A stretch of DNA of 39,115 bases from an uncultured Nitrosospira sp. (GTDB lineage Bacteria > Nitrospirota > Nitrospiria > Nitrospirales > Nitrospiraceae), in contig CAADGJ010000382.1 of the NCBI GenBank assembly GCA_900696505.1, positions 1-39,115 on the forward strand, in the 5' to 3' direction. Positions 16,560-25,352 of the stretch are shown here, one piece after another (the stretch's first letter is position 1; each line of letters begins with the position of its first letter). Position numbers and translations under genes: made by a program. Under the pieces are notes generated by a model. That model was not told the DNA's origin. It saw only the letters and a list, made by a program, of their open reading frames with translations, and searched no databases.

Positions 16560-18215
16560 ATGGCTGAATACACGCTGCTCATCATTTTGTTCGCGCCCTT
16601 TCTGGGAGCCCTGGGATTAATTTTCGTCTCCAACCGTCAAGTTTCGCTGGTACGAGGCATTGCCGCCGGTTCGGCGTTTGTCTCGTTGGCCGCCTCCGTC
16701 TATCTCTTTTATGCCTATGATTCAGTGAAGGGCGGCTATCAGTTCATCCAGCGGATTGAGTGGTCCCGACAGCTCGGCATTTCCCTGCATCTCGGCGTCG
16801 ATGGCATTGGCACTCCGCTGGTGCTTGCCTCAGGCATTTTGTTGTTCGCCGGCATCTTCGTCTCCTGGCATATCAAAGACCGGATGAAAGAGTTCTACAT
16901 CTGGATCCTGATTCTCGCTGCCGCGACCATCGGCGTCTTCATGTCGCTCGACTTATTCTTCCTGTACTTCTTCTATGAAATGTCCGTCATCCCCATGTAC
17001 CTACTTTTGGGCATGTGGGGCAGTCATACCAAGAAATACCTTGAAATGACGGACCCCGAAGGCCTGAAACAACGTGACTCCGTCGGCTTTATCTTCAACT
17101 TCGGCGCAAACAGCAAAGAATATGCGGCGATGAAGCTGGTCCTGTTTCTTTCCGCCTTTGCCGTGGCCGCCTTGATGGGGATTCTGCTCATCTACAAATT
17201 TTCCGGACTGAACACGTTCGATATCCTGATCTTGCGCGAGAAAGCCCATTTCTCAGGGCCGTTGGCCACGCTCATCTGGCTCCTGATTTTCTTCGGCTTT
17301 GCGTCCATCGCGCCGATCTGGCCATTGCATTCCTGGTCTCCGGTAGGTCACGCCGCCGCCCCGGCCGCTACCAGCATGTTGCATGCCGGCGTGCTGATGA
17401 AACTCGGCCACTTTTCGATCATTCGCGTGGCGTTCGAAATTCTTCCAGAGACCACCCGAGAACTGATGCCCAGCGCCGCGGTGCTCTGTATCTTCAGCAT
17501 TATTTATGGCGGGCTGGTGGCGTACTATGCGAAGGACACGAAATACGTCATCGGTTATTCAAGCTCAAGTCATATGGGCTATGTCTTCTTGGGCATGGCG
17601 GCCTTGGACTACATCAGCCTCAGCGGAGCCGTCATCTACATGTTCGCGCATGCCATGGCCACCGGCATGCTGTTCGCCATGGCCGGCTGGGTCTACGATC
17701 AAACACACACTCGAGACATCCCGTCCCTGGGAGGGCTCTCCAACCGGATGCCGTTTATCTCTGCGGCCTTCGTCATCGGTTGCATGGCCTCGATCGGAAT
17801 GCCCGGGACCGTCAACTTTATCGCTGAAGTGATGATCATCGTCGGCAGCTGGAATAAATACCCTTTCCAAGTCGTCGTGGCAGTGCTCGGCATCGTGTTG
17901 ACCATGGCCTACCTCTTCAAGATGATGCGCGGCCTCTTCTACGGTTCGATGGCCGAAAAGTATAGCCACTCGCACGACGCCGTGGCAGTGGTCGATCGCA
18001 TGCCCCTGCTCATTATGATTACGGTGAGCATCAGCTTCGGCATTTTCCCGGGACATCTCTACTCCGTGGTCCGATCAGGGGTCGACCCGCTGATCGCGCG
18101 TATTACCAAAGTGGTCCCGGTCGCAGAGCTTCCGATGAACAGTCCACAAGCCAGCTCGCACACCATGCCCGTGCCTGTTCCCGGTGAGGCGATTGCGAAG
18201 GTAACCTCGCGATGA
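16560..18215 (+). CDS. nuoM: Complex I subunit M, second copy (divergent, lacks TM7 Lys)
   Basis: A 551-residue NuoM paralogue that starts three bases after the first copy. The TM5 Glu (E140, FYEMSVIPMYLL), TM8 Lys (K281, GVLMKLGHF) and TM12 Glu (E423, FIAEVMII) are kept. The TM7 motif F-A-x-K-x-P reads FASIAP, with Ile250 (codon ATC at 17307-17309) where Lys is expected. About 20 extra residues (158-180) follow the MWG motif. The TM7-TM8 loop reads SPVGHAAAPAATSML, unlike the usual LPDAHxEAP. Two nuoM genes define the '2M' complex I known from Nitrospira, thought to pump additional protons. How this unit transfers protons without the lysine is open. Confidence 0.93.
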   Translation: MAEYTLLIILFAPFLGALGLIFVSNRQVSLVRGIAAGSAFVSLAASVYLFYAYDSVKGGYQFIQRIEWSRQLGISLHLGVDGIGTPLVLASGILLFAGIFVSWHIKDRMKEFYIWILILAAATIGVFMSLDLFFLYFFYEMSVIPMYLLLGMWGSHTKKYLEMTDPEGLKQRDSVGFIFNFGANSKEYAAMKLVLFLSAFAVAALMGILLIYKFSGLNTFDILILREKAHFSGPLATLIWLLIFFGFASIAPIWPLHSWSPVGHAAAPAATSMLHAGVLMKLGHFSIIRVAFEILPETTRELMPSAAVLCIFSIIYGGLVAYYAKDTKYVIGYSSSSHMGYVFLGMAALDYISLSGAVIYMFAHAMATGMLFAMAGWVYDQTHTRDIPSLGGLSNRMPFISAAFVIGCMASIGMPGTVNFIAEVMIIVGSWNKYPFQVVVAVLGIVLTMAYLFKMMRGLFYGSMAEKYSHSHDAVAVVDRMPLLIMITVSISFGIFPGHLYSVVRSGVDPLIARITKVVPVAELPMNSPQASSHTMPVPVPGEAIAKVTSR

Positions 18216-19708
18216 CTTTCTCCCTGACGCTTTCAGCCAGCGATCTTCTCCTCCTGCTTCCCGAACTGTTTCTCACGCTCTGGCTGTGCGTCGTCCTGGC
18301 CGTGGATTTTTCGTTCAAACGCATCGTCCAGGAACAATTGGCCTACCTGACCATCTTGGGAGTGATTATCACCCTGGCCTGCCTCGCATGGTTCGACATG
18401 ACCGGCATCACCGGCACCCTGTTCGGGAAGATGTTCGTCGTCGATCGCATGGCGATCTTCTTCAAAGTCATGATCCTCCTGGCCACGATCCTGGTCATTC
18501 TGCTTTCGATCGACTATGTGCATCGCTTCTCGCTCTTTCGAGGCGAATATTATTTCCTCGTCGCGATGTCGGCGTTAGGCATGATGTTCATGGCCTCGGC
18601 CAATGATCTCTTATCGCTCTTCGTCACCCTCGAGTTTGCGACCTTCGGCTTTTACGTGCTGGTCTCCTATCTGCGAGACGACATGGCGTCGAACGAGGCC
18701 GGCCTCAAATTCTTTATCCTCGGAGTCTTTGCGGCAGGATTGCTGGCGTACGGCATCAGCCTCGTCTACGGCGAAACCGGCAAGCTCGTCTTCTCCGACA
18801 TGAGTGGCGCGAACCCGACGACGGGATTAGTCATCGGCTTCCTGCTGATCTTTGCGGCATTAGGATTCAAAATCGGCGCCGTTCCCTTCCATTCCTGGAT
18901 CCCCGATACGTATCACGGCGCACCGACCCCTGTGACGGCGTTCCTGTCCATCGCCCCGAAAGTCGCGGCCTTCGCCATCCTGCTTCGGTTGTTCCTTGTC
19001 GCGCTGGCCACGTTTAAGCCCGCGTGGGCCTTGCTCATCGTCGCCGCATCTATTCTATCGATGACGTACGGCAATATCGTGGCAATCGCCCAACGAAACA
19101 TTAAGCGCCTGCTGGCCTATTCCGGTATCGCGCAGGTCGGAAATGTCCTGATCGGTCTGGCCGCAGGAACCAAGATGGGCACTGACTCAATCTTGTTCTA
19201 CCTGTTGACCTATCTCTTCGCAAACCTCGGCGCCTTTGCGGTCATCATGGCGATCAGCAACTCCGTGGGCAGTGATGAGATCGACGATTATCGCGGACTC
19301 AACCGTCGCTCGCCCTTTCTGGCGTTTGCCATGTTAATTTTCCTGCTCTCACTCGCAGGGGTTCCGCCACTCGCCGGCTTTATTGGGAAACTCTATATCT
19401 TTGTCGCCGCCATCAAAGAAGGCCTCTACATTCTCATTACCGTCGGCCTCGTCAACATCGTTGTCTCGATGTACTACTATCTGATCGTCGTCAAGAAGAT
19501 GTACATCAACGAACCGCTCGACTCCTCTCCCATCAAGACCACGGGTCCGCTGCGAGCAGTGATCTATGTCGGCCTGGCCGGGACGCTCGTAATCGGCATC
19601 TACCCCCAACCGTTCCTCGATTGGGCTGTAGCAGCTACGCTGATGTTTTCCAATCTCATTGGACCCGCTGCTTCCCTGACTCCGCCGGTCACCCCGTTCG
19701 GGGGCTGA
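18212..19708 (+). CDS. nuoN: Complex I subunit N
   Basis: A 498-residue antiporter-like subunit, normal for NuoN. It shows the TM5 Glu in FVTLEFATFGFYVLVSY, the TM7 Lys in ALGFKIGAVPFHSWIPDTY, and PPLAGFIGKLYIF near TM12. TM12 carries Lys rather than Glu, which is usual for NuoN. It overlaps the preceding nuoM by four bases and is the last nuo gene. Confidence 0.96.
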   Translation: MTFSLTLSASDLLLLLPELFLTLWLCVVLAVDFSFKRIVQEQLAYLTILGVIITLACLAWFDMTGITGTLFGKMFVVDRMAIFFKVMILLATILVILLSIDYVHRFSLFRGEYYFLVAMSALGMMFMASANDLLSLFVTLEFATFGFYVLVSYLRDDMASNEAGLKFFILGVFAAGLLAYGISLVYGETGKLVFSDMSGANPTTGLVIGFLLIFAALGFKIGAVPFHSWIPDTYHGAPTPVTAFLSIAPKVAAFAILLRLFLVALATFKPAWALLIVAASILSMTYGNIVAIAQRNIKRLLAYSGIAQVGNVLIGLAAGTKMGTDSILFYLLTYLFANLGAFAVIMAISNSVGSDEIDDYRGLNRRSPFLAFAMLIFLLSLAGVPPLAGFIGKLYIFVAAIKEGLYILITVGLVNIVVSMYYYLIVVKKMYINEPLDSSPIKTTGPLRAVIYVGLAGTLVIGIYPQPFLDWAVAATLMFSNLIGPAASLTPPVTPFGG

Positions 19709-19761
19709 GGATTCGTCCGGCTTCGCTTTTCTCGGCTTCCATCAATTCTCTTCGCATATCA

Positions 19762-19818
19762 GTACCTTCTGGTACAATGTGCTGTGCAGTCTTCCGACTG
19801 CGTCAACATCATTGACGC
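19762..19818 (+). other. Three consecutive stem-loops after nuoN
   Basis: GTACC/GGTAC (19762-19775), GCAGTC/GACTGC around TTCC (19786-19801), and GCGTCAA/TTGACGC around CATCA (19800-19818). The second and third share two bases and cannot form fully at once. No T-run follows. They may mark the nuo mRNA 3' end or act as a leader for the kinase gene. Confidence 0.45.
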
Positions 19819-19866
19819 GCAATTCCCAGGCTCCAGTCCCCAGATCTCGGAGCTTTCACTGCAGGC

Positions 19867-21363
19867 ATGAACGAACCAAACCGCCATCAACCCGTTGACG
19901 TCGGGCTCGACTCCGCATTTCCTCCTGCCTCACCGGCGGAAGAAAAGAGTTCCGGCCGAGTATCGTTCCTCTCGCCACTGCTTCACACGTTTCAGAAGCG
20001 ATCTATCGAACAGCGCGTCCTGGCTGGATTCGGGTTGGTTTTTGCCGGCATCTTGGTCATTTCCGCCATTTCCTACCGCAACATGACGGTCCTCATTCGG
20101 AATGGCGATTTAGACAAGCGAAGTCACGAGTTCATCCAGTGTCTCGGAGCAACCGGAGAAGCGATTGACGACGCTGAGAACGGGCACCGTCGATTTCTCG
20201 TCACGGGAGACGAGAGTTATCTGGCCGCCTACAACACCTTGCGGGACCGCGCGCCCGAATATATTCGCTATTTGCGGGAGCTCACCGATCCAGGCAGCAC
20301 ACAGCGTGGGCATGTCAGTGATCTCGAACATTTGATCAATCAACAGCTCCAAGAAGAACATGCCGCCATCGAACTCCGCGCCAAGACAGGGTTTGACTCG
20401 GTGCGGGGAATGGCGCTCACGGGGGTCGCCAAGACCGCACTCGATTCAGCGAGACGACTGCAAGCGCAGATGGATCAGGAGGAGACGAAAGCCTTGACCC
20501 AACGGGTCGTTGAATCAACAACCACGACTCGCTCCAGCATCATTCTGTTGACCATTGGGGCGCTCTTGCTGTTCGTGCTCCTCGCGGCCGTGTATTACCT
20601 GATCCGGCACGATATTACCGAACGGCGCCGGATTGCCGACGAACTCCACCGCCGGGGAGAACTTCTTGAAGCCGCCAATAAGGAACTGGAGGCGTTCAGC
20701 TATTCGGTGTCGCACGACTTGCGCGCGCCACTCCGGCACATTGACGGCTATGCCTCGCTGCTCGCGAAAGCCGCGTCTATCTCACTCGACGATAAGGCGA
20801 AACGCTACTTACAGACGATTTCGGAATCCGCCACCCGAATGGGACAACTCATTGACGATCTCCTGGTGTTTTCGCGAATGGGGCGGCAGGAAATGTTGCG
20901 GGGGACAGTCAATTTGAACCAATTAATCGCCGCATTGCGGCACGATCTTCGACATGACTTGCAAGATCGCGCAATCTCATGGACAATCGCTCAACTCCCT
21001 GAGGTCACGGGAGATGCCGCCATGTTGCGGCAGGTTTTCATGAATCTGATGACGAACGCGATTAAATTTACCGGGACCAGGCCACAGGCCACGATCGAAA
21101 TCGGCAGTCTGGACAACGGCCCGGATGAAGCGGTGTTATTCGTACGTGATAATGGGGTAGGATTCGATATGCGTTACGCCAACAAGCTCTTTGGGGTGTT
21201 TCAACGGCTCCATCGAGCGGATGAGTTCGAAGGGACAGGCATTGGATTGGCCAATGTCAGGCGAATTATTCATCGACATGGGGGGAAAACCTGGGCGGAA
21301 GGTGCGCTCGGCGAAGGTGCCACCTTTTACGTCAGCCTCCCGAGAGTGAGGCCCTTGGCATGA
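19867..21363 (+). CDS. Sensor histidine kinase with CHASE3 domain
   Basis: A 498-residue membrane kinase. TM1 is at about 52-71 and TM2 at about 219-241; the region between them (FIQCLGATGEAIDDAENGHRRFLVTG near 88-113) is typical of CHASE3 sensors. After a short linker come HisKA with FSYSVSHDLRAPLRH near residue 280, an N-box MNLMTNAIKF, G1 VRDNGVGFD and G2 GTGIGLANV, all intact. The HisKA type resembles phytochrome-family kinases. The stop overlaps the following response regulator by four bases, so the two are probably partners. The signal is unknown. Confidence 0.9.
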   Translation: MNEPNRHQPVDVGLDSAFPPASPAEEKSSGRVSFLSPLLHTFQKRSIEQRVLAGFGLVFAGILVISAISYRNMTVLIRNGDLDKRSHEFIQCLGATGEAIDDAENGHRRFLVTGDESYLAAYNTLRDRAPEYIRYLRELTDPGSTQRGHVSDLEHLINQQLQEEHAAIELRAKTGFDSVRGMALTGVAKTALDSARRLQAQMDQEETKALTQRVVESTTTTRSSIILLTIGALLLFVLLAAVYYLIRHDITERRRIADELHRRGELLEAANKELEAFSYSVSHDLRAPLRHIDGYASLLAKAASISLDDKAKRYLQTISESATRMGQLIDDLLVFSRMGRQEMLRGTVNLNQLIAALRHDLRHDLQDRAISWTIAQLPEVTGDAAMLRQVFMNLMTNAIKFTGTRPQATIEIGSLDNGPDEAVLFVRDNGVGFDMRYANKLFGVFQRLHRADEFEGTGIGLANVRRIIHRHGGKTWAEGALGEGATFYVSLPRVRPLA

Positions 21364-21827
21364 TCGCTTCTAAACCCATTTTGCTCGCTGAAGACAATCC
21401 GCGCGATGCCGAACTGGCGCTGGCTGCGATGGAAGAGCATCATTTGGCCGATAAGGTCATCCTGTGCCATGATGGCGCCGAAGTGCTGGACTACCTCTAT
21501 TGCCGCGGCCATTTCAAAACGCGTCTCCAAGGCAATCCGGCCGTCGTGCTTCTCGATTTGAAAATGCCCAAGGTCGATGGCCTTGAGGTCCTGCGCACGA
21601 TCAAGAACGATGCGGCCCTCAGGCCGATCCCCGTCGTGATGCTCACCTCCTCACGCGAAGAACGCGATTTGGCTGAGAGTTATGCACTCGGAGCCAACGC
21701 CTATGTCGTCAAGCCGGTTGAGTTTCATCAGTTTCTGAAAGCCGTCAAAGAACTGGGCGTGTTCTGGGGCATGATCAACGAACCACCGCCCGAAGGAGCC
21801 AGCCGGTCCGCCGGCCGGTCCAGCTAA
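21360..21827 (+). CDS. Response regulator, Rcp1-like single receiver
   Basis: A 155-residue single receiver domain with ILLAEDNPRDAELALAAM, phosphoacceptor Asp in VVLLDLKMPKVDGLEVL, MLTSS and VVKPVEF. The long loop CRGHFKTRLQGNP before beta-3 is typical of Rcp1-type regulators that pair with phytochrome-like kinases. It overlaps the CHASE3 kinase gene by four bases, so co-translation and partnership are likely. There is no output domain. Confidence 0.9.
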   Translation: MIASKPILLAEDNPRDAELALAAMEEHHLADKVILCHDGAEVLDYLYCRGHFKTRLQGNPAVVLLDLKMPKVDGLEVLRTIKNDAALRPIPVVMLTSSREERDLAESYALGANAYVVKPVEFHQFLKAVKELGVFWGMINEPPPEGASRSAGRSS

Positions 21828-21838
21828 TTCCGATCTCG

Positions 21839-23488
21839 ATGCAGATGATGACTCAGCCCCTGCGATTCATCCATCTTGAGAGCAACCCGGCGGACGCGGA
21901 TCTGATCGACTCCACGCTCCGGGAGGGGGGTATTCTGTGCCAACCGAAGCGCGTTCACACGCGTGAAGACTTTCTCGCAGCCCTCCGCCAGGAAAGCTTC
22001 AGCCTCATTCTTTCCGACACCACCGTTCCCGGTTTCGACGGCGCCGCGGCGCTCGGTCTCGCACGAACCCTGCATCCGGATGTGCCGTTCCTCTTTGTCT
22101 CCGCAACGCAGGGGGAAGAATTCGCCATCGATATGATGCAGCGCGGGGCGACGGACTATATCTTTAAACAACGCCTGGGCAGACTTGTCCCATCCATCAA
22201 ACGGACCCTGCGTGAACTTGACGAGCGTCTTGAACGCAGACGGGCCGAAGACGCGTTGCGCATGAGCGAAAAACAGTTTCGGCAGGCGCAGAAAATGGAG
22301 GCCGTCGGCCGCCTTGCAGGAGGACTGGCTCACGACTTCAACAACCTCCTGACGGTCATCATGGGACACAGCCAAGTGCTCCTCGGGGAACTGCCCGCCG
22401 GCAACCCAATTCGTGTAAAGATCGAAGAGATGCAGAAAGCCGGAGAGCGAGCCGCGAGTTTAATTCGCCAACTCATGGCCTTCAGCCGCAAGCAGCCGGT
22501 AGAACCGCAGGTGCTCCCATTAAATGCCATCCTGGCCAATGTAGAGGGCATGCTCCGTCGTCTCATTGGCGAAGATATTCAATTGGTCATCCGTCCCGAC
22601 CCGCATCACGGCCATGTCAAGGCCGATCCGGGGCAACTGGAACAAGTGCTCATGAATTTGGTCGTGAATGCCCGGGATGCAATGCCCAACGGGGGCCTGC
22701 TGGCGATTGAAACATCGCAAACGGAACTGGCCCGCACGCCCATGCATCATCTCCACCCCTTGCCGTTGGGACACTACGTCAAACTCACGGTCACCGACAC
22801 CGGCTGCGGCATGGATGCCGAGGTCCTTGCCCACTTATTCGAACCGTTTTTTACGACGAAAGAAGAACACAAGGGCACGGGCCTCGGACTGTCCACCGTA
22901 TTCGGGATCGTCACCACCTGCGGGGGCGGCATCGATGTCTGGAGTCAGGTCGGACACGGCACCACCTTCGACTTGTATTTCCCGCGTGCAAATCCGCAGA
23001 CATCCGCCGCTCGTGCGGAGAAACCCCAAAGCCGTCCACGCGAAGGATCGGAGACGATCCTGCTGGTCGAAGATGACGGCGGCGTGCGCGACTTGATTCG
23101 TCATGAATTGGTCAAAACCGGGTATCAAGTGATTGAAGCGAAGAATGGCGTCGAAGCCTGCCTGACCGCCACGCAGCAAAGCTATCATGTCGATCTCTTG
23201 CTAACCGATGTGGTCATGCCGGGCATGAACGGCCGCGAGCTCGCGCAGCACCTCTCCGTCATCAAGCCGAACCTGCGAGTGCTGTTCATGTCCGGGTATC
23301 TGGACGATATCAGCGTCAACAGCGGTATGGATCCCCATCGAACCACGTTTTTACAAAAACCGTTCACCCCGGATATTCTGTTACGCACGGTGCGTGCCTT
23401 ACTCGACTCGTCCTCTCCCGCAACGGGCCAGACTCAACACCCGTTCTCTCCACCGGACCAAGCGCCGCGCACCGCTCGCGCCTCCTAA
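21839..23488 (+). CDS. Hybrid histidine kinase (REC-HisKA-HATPase-REC)
   Basis: A 549-residue soluble protein. The N-terminal receiver (about 1-120) has Asp in LILSDTTVPGFDG but an incomplete acidic pair (HLESNPADADLI). HisKA follows with GLAHDFNNLLTVIMGHS near residue 160. HATPase shows NLVVNARDAMPNGG, VTDTGCGMD and FEPFFTTKEEHKGTGLGLS. A C-terminal receiver has LLVEDDGG and LLLTDVVMPGMNG. It lies 11 bases after the Rcp1-like regulator, so the three genes may form one phosphorelay set. The histidine and ATP motifs are intact. Confidence 0.92.
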   Translation: MQMMTQPLRFIHLESNPADADLIDSTLREGGILCQPKRVHTREDFLAALRQESFSLILSDTTVPGFDGAAALGLARTLHPDVPFLFVSATQGEEFAIDMMQRGATDYIFKQRLGRLVPSIKRTLRELDERLERRRAEDALRMSEKQFRQAQKMEAVGRLAGGLAHDFNNLLTVIMGHSQVLLGELPAGNPIRVKIEEMQKAGERAASLIRQLMAFSRKQPVEPQVLPLNAILANVEGMLRRLIGEDIQLVIRPDPHHGHVKADPGQLEQVLMNLVVNARDAMPNGGLLAIETSQTELARTPMHHLHPLPLGHYVKLTVTDTGCGMDAEVLAHLFEPFFTTKEEHKGTGLGLSTVFGIVTTCGGGIDVWSQVGHGTTFDLYFPRANPQTSAARAEKPQSRPREGSETILLVEDDGGVRDLIRHELVKTGYQVIEAKNGVEACLTATQQSYHVDLLLTDVVMPGMNGRELAQHLSVIKPNLRVLFMSGYLDDISVNSGMDPHRTTFLQKPFTPDILLRTVRALLDSSSPATGQTQHPFSPPDQAPRTARAS

Positions 23489-23524
23489 AGAAACGTGCTC
23501 ATCTGACCGATATTCCCGACGGAA

Positions 23525-23553
23525 TTGACCCCTGCCCCCATCCTTTTTATACT
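23525..23553 (+). promoter_or_regulatory. Sigma70-type promoter for the glycosidase-like gene
   Basis: TTGACC (23525-23530), a 17-base spacer, and TATACT (23548-23553). This is one of the best promoter matches in the window and is correctly placed about 60 bases ahead of the next gene. Confidence 0.6.
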
Positions 23554-23618
23554 GAGCCCGCGCGAGACGTTTCACGCTGCCATGGTTGGCTGATTACCAT
23601 GAAAGACCACGTGCTCCG

Positions 23619-24542
23619 ATGATCAATCCGCACCGATATTTACCAGGATCCCTTCGCAGGTTGATTCCCCTCTGCGTCTGCCTTCTGTCTCTGTGTCATG
23701 GATGGGTTCAGACGGCAGCCGCTTCGGCAGAACCAGTCCCCTGGGAGCGATTAACCGCAGGCATGCACGTGGCGTTGTGGAACCCCATGGAGGCCTGCCC
23801 TCAGGTTCCCTCGCTGCTCATGCTGCAGATCGATCCGGAGCGGTACCGTTTTTCCATCCATCAATTTCGCGATGAAGGGTTGCGGTCGCCAATCTCGATT
23901 CACGACTGGCAGCAACGGACCGATGCATATGTCTTGTTCAATGCGGGCCTGTTTCGGGAGGACTATTCGTATCTGGGCGTGCTATTGAAGGAGGGGCGTT
24001 CGCTCGGCACCAAGAAACACCATTCCTGGCAAGGCCTGTTCGCCGCCGAACCCACCGACGGAACGCTGAAAAAAGCACGCGTGCTGGATCTCGCCTATGA
24101 GGGATTCACCGAAGATCCACCACTGTATCGAGAGGCCGCACAGTCGCTGATGCTATTCGACCGGACTGGCAAGCTTCGGGTCAAGGATAGCGGAAAACGG
24201 GCGTTTCAGACCGTGGTGGCGGAAGACGGGCAGGGAGCCATTCTGGTGATCAAGACAGTGGACATCGTCTCGCTCCACCACCTGGCCGACTGTTTACATC
24301 GCCAACTGCCGGCTCTTCAGCAGGCCATGGCCATGGATGGCGGCGCATCGTCCGATGTCATTGCCAGCCCCGACCTGTTGCACGCGGCCCAGGAAACCTC
24401 CTCGCAGGCCGGATGGCGATCGCTTCTTGCTGGGACGACAGGCGTACACATTCCGCTGCCCACGGTGATCGGCATCACACCACGCACCCCTTCGCGCAGC
24501 ACACCGGCTCACGGGCCGTCACAGTCCACTCGCGCACACTGA
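23619..24542 (+). CDS. Exported phosphodiester glycosidase family protein (NAGPA-like)
   Basis: About 307 residues. A signal peptide (LRRLIPLCVCLLSLCHG region, cleavage near AAASA/EPVP) precedes a domain that resembles the phosphodiester glycosidase / exopolysaccharide-related family (PF09992): AYVLFNAGLF, REAAQSLMLFDRTGKLRV, RAFQTVVAEDGQG and the late MAMDGGASSDVIAS motif. Substrate is unknown; the family includes the phosphodiester alpha-GlcNAcase that uncovers mannose-6-phosphate. An in-frame TTG lies at 23586, but ATG 23619 begins a proper signal peptide. A tiny upstream frame at 23599-23622 overlaps this start. It converges with the rhodanese gene, one base apart. Confidence 0.75.
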   Translation: MINPHRYLPGSLRRLIPLCVCLLSLCHGWVQTAAASAEPVPWERLTAGMHVALWNPMEACPQVPSLLMLQIDPERYRFSIHQFRDEGLRSPISIHDWQQRTDAYVLFNAGLFREDYSYLGVLLKEGRSLGTKKHHSWQGLFAAEPTDGTLKKARVLDLAYEGFTEDPPLYREAAQSLMLFDRTGKLRVKDSGKRAFQTVVAEDGQGAILVIKTVDIVSLHHLADCLHRQLPALQQAMAMDGGASSDVIASPDLLHAAQETSSQAGWRSLLAGTTGVHIPLPTVIGITPRTPSRSTPAHGPSQSTRAH

Positions 24543-24543
24543 T

Positions 24544-24975
24544 CTATCGGCCAGGGGAGACTGGAAATCCTGCCTCGGTCCAGGCATTCATGCTTCCGAC
24601 CACATTGTACACATGCGTATAGCCCAGATCGGCCAGAGTCTCCGCGGCAATATTGCTGCGATGACCAGATTGACAGTAGACGACGATATGGTCTTCCAAC
24701 TTCGCCCCGAGCTCACGATGTCGCGCTTTCATCTCGCGAAAATCAATGTTCAGATCGGTGCCGGGAATCATGCCGGACGCATGCTCTTCAGGGGAACGCA
24801 CATCGACCAGAACAAACCCCTTGGCATTCGTAGACGAGGCTTTCATGAGACCGGCCCGCAATTGCTGCACGCTCAACACATAAGAGTGATAGGCGACGGC
24901 CGGCTGGGGTACATCGAGCAGAAAAAGAAGCCCACACAGACAGAGCCCACACATGATAGACGTCAGGTATCGCAT
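24544..24975 (-). CDS. Exported rhodanese-like protein
   Basis: A 143-residue protein with a signal peptide (hydrophobic stretch near residues 8-24, cleavage around AVAYHS) and one rhodanese domain: VLVDVRSPEEHASGMIPG, then the active-site loop CQSGHRS with the catalytic Cys near residue 104, and GYTHVYNVVGSMNAW. It probably handles sulfane sulfur or redox thiols in the periplasm. GGAGAG precedes the start. It diverges from the small lipoprotein gene. Confidence 0.88.
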   Translation of the reverse strand: MRYLTSIMCGLCLCGLLFLLDVPQPAVAYHSYVLSVQQLRAGLMKASSTNAKGFVLVDVRSPEEHASGMIPGTDLNIDFREMKARHRELGAKLEDHIVVYCQSGHRSNIAAETLADLGYTHVYNVVGSMNAWTEAGFPVSPGR

Positions 24976-25040
24976 GGTTATCTCTCTCCTTTTGGCGAGC
25001 CGGAATAAGTGTGCGACATATGCTGTATGATAAAAGCCCT

Positions 25041-25352
25041 ATGAAAAGGTGGTCAAGCTGCACAGTCCTTACTGTCTCGCTGTTTCTATCAAGCTGCGGC
25101 GAGGGCGCCCTTCTGGTGAAGGACAGTGCCGACGGAGGCGTGGTCGTGTACCCCTACAGAGCAGAACAGGGGACCCTCCTGTCGTCGTTCCGAAAAGAGG
25201 CCGTGCGTCTGATGGAGCAGAAATGCCCGGGCGGCTATGCGATCGTTCGAGAAGGGGAAACGAAGGGTCGCCTACGTCAGGCCAGTCCTGTTGCGGGATC
25301 AAGCGACGTGGTCGAGGAACGGCGGTGGGGCATTCAGTTCCAGTGCAAATAG
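25041..25352 (+). CDS. Small lipoprotein, unknown function
   Basis: About 103 residues, starting at MKRWSSCTV and giving a lipoprotein signal ending in the lipobox LSSC/G (Cys near residue 19). The mature part is short, with one further Cys in EQKCPGGYAIV and one at the end (FQCK), so a disulfide is possible. In-frame starts at 25011 and 25020 would lengthen a normal signal peptide. No family is recognised. It converges with pyrE at its 3' end without a gap. Confidence 0.65.
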   Translation: MKRWSSCTVLTVSLFLSSCGEGALLVKDSADGGVVVYPYRAEQGTLLSSFRKEAVRLMEQKCPGGYAIVREGETKGRLRQASPVAGSSDVVEERRWGIQFQCK

